DNA of 64,000 bases from Microbulbifer agarilyticus. Its GTDB lineage: Bacteria > Pseudomonadota > Gammaproteobacteria > Pseudomonadales > Cellvibrionaceae. The translations under genes were made by a program, and so were the position numbers. Below the pieces are notes generated by a model. It was given only the letters and a program-made list of their open reading frames with translations. It did not search any database and was not told the origin of the DNA. The first letter of the stretch is position 1. Every line of letters starts with the position of its first letter. The stretch lies in contig NZ_JAHVKO010000001.1 of NCBI RefSeq assembly GCF_019800665.1, positions 372,001 through 436,000 of the forward strand. The letters run 5' to 3'. Positions 22,547 to 30,311 of this stretch are shown here, in pieces.

Positions 22547-24244
22547 ATGAGTGGATTGCGTGAAATCAATCTGACTTCTATCAGTCTGGTCAAGGACGAG
22601 CTGGTTGCGAGTATCGAGGGGGCTACCGGCCATCTGGACCAGTTCGCGGAAGATCAGGCTGACAAGCCAGCGTTGGAAAAGTGTATCCAGGCGCTTCGCC
22701 AGGTGACCGGCGTATTGCAAATGGTCCAGCTGAGTGCCGCGGAGCTGCTCGCCCAGGAAATGTTGAGTGCGATGGGGGACCTGTTGCAGGATCGCCAGCA
22801 ATCTCCGCAGGACCTGCTGGAGAGCCTGGGGACAGCGTTTTACGTGCTAACCCGCTACCTGGACTTCGTGCAGAGCCGCGCAGCGCCCCGCCCGGAGCTG
22901 CTGGTTCCCTATATCAATAGCCTTCGACTGGCCCGCGCTCAGGCGCCGGTGCCCGAAAGCCATTTCCTGCGCTGTCGCCTAGAGGCCACCGTACCGGGTG
23001 CGGTTTCTTCGGCAGTGATGTCCGAGGATCTGAAAACCTTTGTGCGGCGCTTCCGCCATATGTATCAGGTTGGATTGCTGGCGCTGCTCAAGGGCAAGCC
23101 GCGCGGTCCGGCCTACACCATGATGGCCCGCGCACTGCAGCGTATCGCCAGCGTTTGTGCGGGCCGCCCCAATGGCAAGTTGTGGTCGGTGGCGGGTGCT
23201 GCGCTTGCCGCCATGGCAAGCCGCGAGATGCTGGTGAATCGTCAACGGGTCATGGTTTTCAGTATGCTCGATCGCCGCCTGCGCAACATCTGTCGCGACG
23301 GCGACGCCGTGCTGGATCAGCCGGCTCCCCCGGTATTGATCAAAGAGTGTCTCTACTGGCTGGCCCTGGCGGGGCCATCAGGGCAGGGTGAAAAGCTGCT
23401 TCAGGTGTTCAGCGTGCGTCCGTTGGACTACCGCGAGCCCGAACTGGAGCGCGACCGGGCGAGCCTCGGCGGGCCTGGTGCTACTGCCATTGCTGCTGTT
23501 GCCAACGCGCTGGAAGAGGAACTCTCCGGTGTGCGTCGCTTGCTGGATGATGCCGAAATGGTCGGTGTGATTGCCGGCGATGATGAGGGCGGCCTTGTAG
23601 ATACCCTGCGGCGAATTTCCAACACCTTGATCATGTTGAATTTCCGCCGCATTGGTGAAAATTTAGGCGGTTCGCTGAGCGCTTATCAGAACTGTGCCCA
23701 GGTAGGTGGGCGCGCTGCGGACAACGCGCTGCAGCAGCTGACCAACCAGATTCTGGCCGTAGACAGCACCATCCGTTCCATGCGCCAGCGCTCCACCATC
23801 GAGTTGGATGAGAGCGGCCATGCGGACGTTGAGCTCGAGCGCAGTCAGCTGGAAGACGCTGAGCTGGCGGTGCTGAAGGAAGCCGAGGCGGGGCTGGCGT
23901 TGATTAAACGTGCCCTTGGGTCCTATGCGGAATCCGACTACGACCATGGCCACATTCGCAACGTGTCCACCACGCTGAACAGTGTGCGCGGCGGTCTCGT
24001 GGTCTTGAGTTTGAGTCGTGCGGCAGCAGTGGTTGAGCGATTGGCGCACTTTGTCGACGCGGTGATCGATCAGGCAAATACCGCACCGGCGGTTGAGCAG
24101 TCGCTGGAGACGTTTGCCGACGCGATTATTAGCCTGGAGTATTACCTGAACGAAGTGAAGATGCATCGTCAGGTGGATATGCAGTCTCTGGATTTGGCGG
24201 TAGAGAGCCTGGAGGCTCTGGGGTATCCGGTTGAGGTTGCCTGA
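22547..24244 (+). CDS. Orphan Hpt-like helical protein related to ChpA N-terminal regions
   Basis: This is a 565-residue soluble, mostly helical protein. Residues about 1-110 (ISLVKDELVASIE ... LRQVTGVLQMVQLSAAELLAQEM) resemble the N-terminal Hpt-like region of ChpA/PilL chemosensory kinases of type IV pilus systems. Residues about 430-560 (VSTTLNSVRGGLVVLSLSRAAAVVERLAHFVD) look like a second Hpt-type bundle. Neither has the phospho-accepting histidine of the HxxKG motif. No kinase, receiver or CheW domain follows. It is preceded by nhaB (divergent) and followed by nudC. I infer a scaffold or pseudo-Hpt role, but the function is unknown. Confidence 0.6.
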   Translation: MSGLREINLTSISLVKDELVASIEGATGHLDQFAEDQADKPALEKCIQALRQVTGVLQMVQLSAAELLAQEMLSAMGDLLQDRQQSPQDLLESLGTAFYVLTRYLDFVQSRAAPRPELLVPYINSLRLARAQAPVPESHFLRCRLEATVPGAVSSAVMSEDLKTFVRRFRHMYQVGLLALLKGKPRGPAYTMMARALQRIASVCAGRPNGKLWSVAGAALAAMASREMLVNRQRVMVFSMLDRRLRNICRDGDAVLDQPAPPVLIKECLYWLALAGPSGQGEKLLQVFSVRPLDYREPELERDRASLGGPGATAIAAVANALEEELSGVRRLLDDAEMVGVIAGDDEGGLVDTLRRISNTLIMLNFRRIGENLGGSLSAYQNCAQVGGRAADNALQQLTNQILAVDSTIRSMRQRSTIELDESGHADVELERSQLEDAELAVLKEAEAGLALIKRALGSYAESDYDHGHIRNVSTTLNSVRGGLVVLSLSRAAAVVERLAHFVDAVIDQANTAPAVEQSLETFADAIISLEYYLNEVKMHRQVDMQSLDLAVESLEALGYPVEVA

Positions 24245-24297
24245 GACGAGTCTCTGGTGCAGTCTTGCCTAAATGACCTGCGTTCAGAGTCTGCCTG

Positions 24298-25110
24298 ATG
24301 CCTGACTTCAACCCTGCGGCGAGTGCATTGCCGCACCCCGAATTCCACTGGCACATAGTGGTTTCCAATGGTGAAGTCCTCTGCGGTGAGCAGGGGCCTT
24401 TACACTCCACCTTGCCCGTTAGTCTGTCGGCCGGTGAGCTGGTCACCCATTATTTGGGTGATTGGGCGGGTAAGCCGTGTGCGGTACACCATCTTCCGTT
24501 GCGCCTGGCTCTGCCGGGTTGCGAGTGGCGTGGTCTGCGTGCGCTGCTGGGGACCGTTGACGAATCTCTGTTTCTATTGCTGGGTCGCGCCATGCAGGTG
24601 GCGAACTGGGACCTGGATCATCGTTTCTGCGGTCGCTGCGGCCTGCAGACCAGCTATCACGCCAAAGACCGCGCGCGGGTCTGCGAGCAGTGTAACTTCG
24701 CCGTATACCCCCGAATTTCACCTTGTGTCATTATGCTGCTAGTGCGCGGTGATGAGTGCCTGTTGGCCCGTCACGCCCGCCATCGGCATGCGCTGTATAC
24801 CGCTTTGGCCGGCTTTATCGAGCCCGGTGAGAGCGCGGAGCAGGCGGTGGCCCGGGAGGCTCATGAAGAGGTTGGGTTGGTGGTCGGACAGGAACTGGGG
24901 CAATTGCGCTATGTGGGCAGTCAGCCCTGGCCGTTTCCCGGGCAGCTGATGATCGGATACCTTGCCGAGGTTACCGGCGGTGAACTGCGTCCCGACCAGG
25001 ATGAGATCGCCGAAGCCCGCTGGTTTCATCGGTCGGAAATTCCGCAGGCCATTCCGCCTGTGGAAACGTTGTCGGGTCAACTGATAAGGACGTTTGTGGA
25101 GATGCGTTAG
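24298..25110 (+). CDS. nudC: NAD(H) pyrophosphatase / RNA decapping hydrolase
   Basis: This 270-residue Nudix enzyme cleaves NADH to NMNH and AMP and removes NAD caps from RNA. The zinc-ribbon cysteines are C111, C114, C129 and C132. The Nudix box spans 172-194 (GFIEPGES ... REAHEEVG), and the NADH-specific SQPWPFP motif is at 208-214. The N-terminal NUDIX-like domain is shorter and more variable. It starts 53 bp after the Hpt-like gene and may be co-transcribed with it and the membrane protein that follows. Confidence 0.93.
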   Translation: MPDFNPAASALPHPEFHWHIVVSNGEVLCGEQGPLHSTLPVSLSAGELVTHYLGDWAGKPCAVHHLPLRLALPGCEWRGLRALLGTVDESLFLLLGRAMQVANWDLDHRFCGRCGLQTSYHAKDRARVCEQCNFAVYPRISPCVIMLLVRGDECLLARHARHRHALYTALAGFIEPGESAEQAVAREAHEEVGLVVGQELGQLRYVGSQPWPFPGQLMIGYLAEVTGGELRPDQDEIAEARWFHRSEIPQAIPPVETLSGQLIRTFVEMR

Positions 25111-25155
25111 CCCGCGTGGATCGCAGGTTATCACCCAGATAAGAGAACACACATA

Positions 25156-25806
25156 ATGTATATCGCTATTACTTTTGCTATTGCGTTTTTCGCCCTGCTA
25201 TTGGTTTTTTGGGGTGGCAAGGTACTGTTGCGTGGCAACTGGCTGTTGGGCTTTCTGCGCGGGTCCGTGGGGTTACTGTTGCTGGGAGGAGCACTGCTGA
25301 TCGTCCTGCTTGCGCTGGATGTGTACAGCTACCGCAACCTAGGGGACGAACACAGTGTTGGCACCGTCTCGTTTGAGCGCCTCGGGAAGCAGCATTTCCT
25401 GGTGAAATTTTCCGATGAAGATGGGATATCGCAGGAATTTGAGCTGTACGGTGATCAGTGGCAGCTGGATGCGCGTATGCTGAAGTGGAAAGGCGTGTTG
25501 GCGCGCTCGGGTATTGAGCCTGCCTATCGCTTGGATCGTTTGAGCGGCCGTTATTTGACGCTGCAAGACGAGCGCAATAAGGAGCGCTCGGTGCATGAAC
25601 TCGACACGAGCAACCACGGCGTAGATCTGTGGAAGTTCCTGCGTGAAATGGATAACCGTGTGCCGGTGGTAGACGCGGTATATGGCAGCGCTACTTTTCT
25701 GCCCATGCAGGATGGCGCGGTATATGAAGTGCGTATCAGCCACTCTGGATTGTTGGCGCGTCCGCTGAACCAGCAGGCACAGTCAGCATTGAATGAGTGG
25801 CAGTAG
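25156..25806 (+). CDS. Membrane-anchored protein of unknown function
   Basis: This is a 216-residue protein with two N-terminal hydrophobic segments (about 3-24, ITFAIAFFALLLVFWG, and 35-56, LLGFLRGSVGLLLLGGALLIVLLAL) and a soluble, mixed-charge domain of about 150 residues. That domain includes FELYGDQWQLDARMLKWKG, a pattern I have seen in conserved proteobacterial proteins loosely annotated as cation/multidrug efflux proteins. No catalytic motif is visible. It lies 45 bp after nudC and 45 bp before sohB, which suggests one transcription unit. The function is unknown. Confidence 0.7.
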   Translation: MYIAITFAIAFFALLLVFWGGKVLLRGNWLLGFLRGSVGLLLLGGALLIVLLALDVYSYRNLGDEHSVGTVSFERLGKQHFLVKFSDEDGISQEFELYGDQWQLDARMLKWKGVLARSGIEPAYRLDRLSGRYLTLQDERNKERSVHELDTSNHGVDLWKFLREMDNRVPVVDAVYGSATFLPMQDGAVYEVRISHSGLLARPLNQQAQSALNEWQ

Positions 25807-25851
25807 TTAGTTTTTTAAAGTGTTTTATTGACCACAGTAATTGGGGGTTGA

Positions 25852-27060
25852 GTGGAATTTCTCAGTGAATACGGATTGTTTCTGGCCAAGGTAGTGACCA
25901 TCGTGGTCGCACTTTTGGTGGTGATTGGCTTTATCGTGGCCAATCGCGCACATATGAAGGATCGTCAGCCCGGCCACGTTGCCGTGACACGCCTCAACGA
26001 TCGTTACGAGGATATGAAAGAGACATTGCTGGAAGCGGTAATGTCCGAAGCGGATTACGCTGAGCGCAAGAAACAGCACGAAAAAGACAAAAAGGCCGAG
26101 GCCAAGGCGCAGGCAAAAAAACGCAAGGCGGAGCTAAAGGCAGAAGCCAAGGCGCGCAAGGAACACGATAAACATCCGGACACCGAAGCCTCTCGCGAAG
26201 CACCGCTGCCAGAGCAGGCAGAGGCCGATGCCGAAACCGGCGCGGATCCGGTCGAAGGCGAGGTAGTAGCTGCGGGTGAGGCGGACGAACCTGTGGAGCG
26301 CAAGCGTTTGTTTGTGGTGCATTTTGATGGCGATATCAAAGCCAGCGCACTGTCCAATTTACGCGAAGAGATTACGGCGATTTTGCAGGTTGCGGGCAAA
26401 GAAGATGAAGTGGTGGTTTGCCTAGAAAGCCCTGGCGGCATGGTGGCGAATTATGGTCTTGCCGCGAGTCAATTGGCGCGTGTGCGCAGTGCTGGCGTAA
26501 AGCTCACCATTGTGGTGGACAAGGTGGCGGCCAGCGGCGGCTATATGATGGCCTGTGTGGCTGACCGGATTCTCGCTGCACCGTTCGCCATGCTTGGGTC
26601 GATTGGCGTTGTCGCGCAATTGCCGAATTTCCATCGTTTGTTACAGCGTAACGATGTGGATTTCGAACTGTTTACCGCGGGCGAGTACAAGCGCACCGTG
26701 ACGATGTTTGGGGAAAACACCCCAGAAGGGAAAGAAAAATTTCAGAACGACCTGGAAGAAATTCATACTTTGTTCCAGCATTTCGTCCACGAATATCGCC
26801 CGCAACTGGACATTGCCAAAGTCGCTACGGGCGAAGTCTGGTTTGGTCAGCGTGCCCTAGATCTGGCGCTGGTCGACGAATTGAAAACCTCCGATGAATA
26901 TCTCACCTCGCGGGCGGCCAATGCCGACCTGTATCAGGTGGAATATAAGGAACGGCAGAATATTGCCAAGAAAATGGGGATTGCCGCGCAACTGGGTGTT
27001 GAGAGCGCAGCGACGCGTCTGTTTTCGCGCCTGGCCGCATGGCGGCACCACGCCCAATAA
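25852..27060 (+). CDS. sohB: SohB-type S49 peptidase with a charged linker
   Basis: This is a 402-residue membrane serine protease of the SppA/SohB family. One N-terminal membrane helix (about 11-30) is followed by a family region, then a Lys/Glu/Ala-rich charged stretch (about 70-150), then the S49 domain. The catalytic serine is S228 in AASGGYMMA and the lysine K280 in GEYKRTVT, and LESPGGMV is conserved. SohB proteins are usually about 340-350 residues, so the charged linker is an expansion. The start is GTG behind TTGGGGG. No other start fits the helix. Confidence 0.88.
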   Translation: MEFLSEYGLFLAKVVTIVVALLVVIGFIVANRAHMKDRQPGHVAVTRLNDRYEDMKETLLEAVMSEADYAERKKQHEKDKKAEAKAQAKKRKAELKAEAKARKEHDKHPDTEASREAPLPEQAEADAETGADPVEGEVVAAGEADEPVERKRLFVVHFDGDIKASALSNLREEITAILQVAGKEDEVVVCLESPGGMVANYGLAASQLARVRSAGVKLTIVVDKVAASGGYMMACVADRILAAPFAMLGSIGVVAQLPNFHRLLQRNDVDFELFTAGEYKRTVTMFGENTPEGKEKFQNDLEEIHTLFQHFVHEYRPQLDIAKVATGEVWFGQRALDLALVDELKTSDEYLTSRAANADLYQVEYKERQNIAKKMGIAAQLGVESAATRLFSRLAAWRHHAQ

Positions 27061-27103
27061 TCTTGCGCGAAAATGGGGACTTTTCATTATTCATAGGGAT
27101 GTG

Positions 27104-28135
27104 ATGGGAATGGCGGCTGAAGAGCAAAACAATTCGGAGCAGTCCTACCGCGCCATGCTGGTGGAAGAGGTCGCGGCGGGTAAATACGATCAGACCATTG
27201 TTCGGCGCCCGCTCAGTGATCTTCCGGTGCACCCGGTACGTATCGCCGTTTCCCACTCCTCTTTGAATTACAAGGATGCTTTGTCCGCATTCGGTAACCG
27301 GGCGATTACCCGTGAATACCCGCACACGCCCGGTATCGATGCCGCCGGCACGGTTGTTCAGGATACCAGTGGGCGATTCCAGCCCGGCGCGAGAGTGCTT
27401 GTGACAGGGTACGATCTGGGCATGAATACCGCGGGTGGTTTCGCCGAGCGCATCGCGGTGCCGGCAGACTGGGTTGCGCCTCTGCCGGAAGGCTTGTCTT
27501 TACGCGAATCAATGATTCTTGGTACCGCGGGACTCACCGCAGGGTTATGTGTCGAGAAGCTGCTTGAGGCCGGCGCCAAACCGGAAGATGGCGAGGTGCT
27601 GGTGACCGGGGCCACCGGTGGTGTGGGCTCAATTGCCGTGGCGCTGCTTGCGAAACTGGGTTTTCGGGTGGCGGCAGTTACCGGCAAACTGGAATCTGCG
27701 GAATTCCTAACCTCCCTCGGCGCCTGGAAGGTACTCGATCGAGAGACGCTGGCACCGTTTGCCAATAAAGCCATTGCCAAGCCCCTGTGGGCCTGGGCCG
27801 TCGACACCGTGGGCGGGGAAACCCTGTTCAATGTGATCAAGTGCCTCAAGTACAGTGGCGGCGTGGCGGCTTGTGGTATGGCTTCCGGCGCGCAGTTTCA
27901 GGCCAATGTCTTCCCGTTTATCTTGCGCGGCATCAGTCTGCTGGGAGTGGATAGTGTGGAGCTGCCGCTGTCCAAGAAAGCCGCGGTTTGGCAAAAGCTC
28001 GCTGGGCCCTGGTATATCGGTGAACAGCTGGAGCAAATTGCCGAAGATATTTCCCTGGAGCAGGCCCCCGAGTTCCTGGCGAGACTGCACCGTGGGCATG
28101 GTATAGGTCGCTACGTGGTAGATATGACCCGCTAG
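27104..28135 (+). CDS. AcuI/YhdH-type NADPH-dependent acryloyl-CoA reductase family protein
   Basis: This 343-residue zinc-free medium-chain dehydrogenase belongs to the YhdH/AcuI family, whose members reduce acryloyl-CoA to propionyl-CoA with NADPH. AcuI contributes to DMSP and acrylate use in marine bacteria. The N-terminal GroES-like domain has SLNYKDALSAFGN and TPGIDAAGTV. The nucleotide fold carries VTGATGGVGSIAV and a basic residue context suited to NADPH. The frame is open far upstream into sohB, and I chose the ATG after TAGGG. The next ATG, 6 bp later, is equally possible. No DMSP lyase gene is nearby, so the physiological substrate is not settled. Confidence 0.82.
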   Translation: MGMAAEEQNNSEQSYRAMLVEEVAAGKYDQTIVRRPLSDLPVHPVRIAVSHSSLNYKDALSAFGNRAITREYPHTPGIDAAGTVVQDTSGRFQPGARVLVTGYDLGMNTAGGFAERIAVPADWVAPLPEGLSLRESMILGTAGLTAGLCVEKLLEAGAKPEDGEVLVTGATGGVGSIAVALLAKLGFRVAAVTGKLESAEFLTSLGAWKVLDRETLAPFANKAIAKPLWAWAVDTVGGETLFNVIKCLKYSGGVAACGMASGAQFQANVFPFILRGISLLGVDSVELPLSKKAAVWQKLAGPWYIGEQLEQIAEDISLEQAPEFLARLHRGHGIGRYVVDMTR

Positions 28136-28323
28136 GCGATTGCCGGTCAAATTTGTGAATGCGCGCGCATAATCCTCTCTCTGCGGCTTCTTCGTGGCCT
28201 CCAGCCTGCTATCCTCAGCTGGTGTATTGAATAGTCACAATAATGTTTATTTAGGATGGCTAGATCAAAAAAAGATCAGGCGAAAAATCAGGCTCCTAAC
28301 TTCTCTCGATCTGGTAGCAAGCT

Positions 28324-29586
28324 TTGTCGGTGAATAACCCCGTTCCTCCAATTACACAGGATTCCGGCGCGCTGGTCCTTTCCGGTGGCGGTGCGCGTGC
28401 GGCGTATCAGGTGGGGGTTCTGAAGGCACTGGCAGAATTGGCGCCAGACTCCGAGCCGCACCCATTCAAGATTATCTGTGGCACCTCGGCAGGCGCTGTG
28501 AATGCACTGGTGCTGGCCACCCATCCCGGTACGTTTAAAGAGGCCGTGGAGCGCCTGTACGATTTGTGGATGGGGCTCACCGTAGACCAGATTTATCGCA
28601 GTAACTGGACCAGCCTGCTTGGCAATATGCTGACGATTACCGGCTCCCTGTTTAATTATGGTGTGGCGCGCAATAAGCCGCTGGCGCTTTTGGACAACGG
28701 GCCGCTACATGAGCTGGTCAGTGAAGTGGTGCCGTTTGGTAATATCCAGCGCAATATTGACGCGGGGCGCCTGCGCGCGGTGAGTGTGAATGCGATGTCC
28801 TATAGCGAAGGGCAGTCGGTGAGCTTTTTCCAGGGGCGTGAGGAGCTAAAGGAGTGGCGCCGCTTCCGTCGCTGTGGCGAGCGCACCCAACTAAAAATTG
28901 AGCATTTGATGGCATCGGCGGCGATTCCCACGCTATTCCCATCGGTAAAAATTGGCGACGAATACTTTGGCGATGGCGCGGTGCGCCAGTTGGCGCCGAT
29001 CAGCCCAGCGTTACACCTTGGTGCCAGTCGTGTGTTTGTCGTGGGGGTATCGGATAATCGCTCACCAGTGCACTGGGGAAAGCGCCGCAAGGCCCCCAAG
29101 CACTCACCGTCGATCGCGCAAATTGGTGGGCACCTGTTTAACGCCGCGTTCATTGATAGCCTGGAGGGGGATCTGGAGCATTTGGATCGGGTTAATCTTC
29201 TGCTCAAGTCGGTAGAAGACGAATCCCTGTCGGATCTCGCCCCATTGCGGGCGGTAGAGTCGGCAGTGATTGAACCCAGCCAGAGTCTGGATCGGATTGC
29301 CGGGCGCAAGGTACGCTATCTGCCTCCGGCGCTGCGCTGGCTGTTCCGCTCTACTGGTGCCACCACTTCCGGAGGCGGTGCCTCGGCGGCCAGTTACCTG
29401 CTGTTTGAAAGGCCTTATCTCGGTGAGTTGATCGAGTTAGGCTATCAGGATGCCATGTGGGAGCAGGACACCTTGCGGGACTTCCTGCGCCCGCGCAACC
29501 AGCTGGTGGAAACACAACAAAAACGATTGTTTGGATTGCGGGTTAAACCCGCTACGGAAGCCTCGGATGATAATTCCTCGACCTGA
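28324..29586 (+). CDS. Patatin-like phospholipase
   Basis: This 420-residue lipid acyl hydrolase has the patatin Ser-Asp dyad. The oxyanion motif is SGGGARAAYQVG near 20-31, the nucleophile elbow GTSAG at 53-57 has S55, and the aspartate D217 is in FGDGAV. The C-terminal region (about 300-420) is specific to long bacterial members. There is no signal peptide, so it is probably cytosolic or peripherally membrane-bound. The start is uncertain: a TTG opens the frame and a GTG two codons later is as good, both with weak ribosome sites. A lipoprotein gene follows by 13 bp. Confidence 0.85.
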   Translation: MSVNNPVPPITQDSGALVLSGGGARAAYQVGVLKALAELAPDSEPHPFKIICGTSAGAVNALVLATHPGTFKEAVERLYDLWMGLTVDQIYRSNWTSLLGNMLTITGSLFNYGVARNKPLALLDNGPLHELVSEVVPFGNIQRNIDAGRLRAVSVNAMSYSEGQSVSFFQGREELKEWRRFRRCGERTQLKIEHLMASAAIPTLFPSVKIGDEYFGDGAVRQLAPISPALHLGASRVFVVGVSDNRSPVHWGKRRKAPKHSPSIAQIGGHLFNAAFIDSLEGDLEHLDRVNLLLKSVEDESLSDLAPLRAVESAVIEPSQSLDRIAGRKVRYLPPALRWLFRSTGATTSGGGASAASYLLFERPYLGELIELGYQDAMWEQDTLRDFLRPRNQLVETQQKRLFGLRVKPATEASDDNSST

Positions 29587-29599
29587 AGTGTGTTCGGTT

Positions 29600-30277
29600 A
29601 TGTGTGTAAAAAGCGTGTCTTGGGTTCGCTTGGGGTTCGCCCTTGGAGTGTCTCTATTGTTGGCAGCCTGTAGTGGCCAGCAAGTGGAACAAAGTACCGG
29701 TGTTCCTCCGTTACGCGAACAGACCCAGAGTGAATACCGCATGTTGCTGGACGAGGCACGGCAGCTCAGCTTTACCCTGGATTTTGATCGCCTGCGCATG
29801 GCGTATGTGAAATCGTCCGAGTACAACCCATACGGTGGTATGAAGCTGGATGGCTTACCGGAAGCATACAGCTCAGTGGAGCAGGCGGACTTTACCGATT
29901 GCCTGCGCAATGTCGATAAGGTACTGGCTTACAACTACATGAGCCTCGAGGCACATATGATTGGTGTTTTGTGCAGTGGCCAAGCCGGCGAGTTGGAGCG
30001 AGAAGATTTGCACCGCTACATGGTGGAGGGGCTGATGACCTCCATTGAAAACAGTGGTGATGGCAAAAGTCAGGCGAGTGCATTTCAGACGATCAGTACA
30101 TCCGAGCTCCGCGGCTACATTCGCCTCAAGGGATTGCAGGTACTGGATCAGTCTATCGTTTACGGTAAGCAGGGTATCTACGACAAGATGCAGGTGCGTG
30201 ACCTTGAATCCGGTGAGGAGTACCCGTTGTTTTTCAATGTGAGCCAGCAGTTTGTACGCTCCAGCATGGAAAACTAA
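29600..30277 (+). CDS. Lipoprotein, probably DUF4919 family
   Basis: This is a 225-residue lipoprotein with a signal peptide ending in the lipobox LLAAC, so it should be anchored to a membrane in the periplasm. The mature part is helical, and the FDRLRMAYVKSSEYNPYGG segment resembles the start of DUF4919 domains. No enzymatic motif is seen. The ATG was chosen for the signal peptide. The frame continues upstream into the patatin gene, 13 bp before, so the two are probably co-transcribed. The function is unknown. Confidence 0.7.
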   Translation: MCVKSVSWVRLGFALGVSLLLAACSGQQVEQSTGVPPLREQTQSEYRMLLDEARQLSFTLDFDRLRMAYVKSSEYNPYGGMKLDGLPEAYSSVEQADFTDCLRNVDKVLAYNYMSLEAHMIGVLCSGQAGELEREDLHRYMVEGLMTSIENSGDGKSQASAFQTISTSELRGYIRLKGLQVLDQSIVYGKQGIYDKMQVRDLESGEEYPLFFNVSQQFVRSSMEN

Positions 30278-30311
30278 GCGTTAGCACTTTCCCCGTTTTG
30301 CCGGCGTGTGA

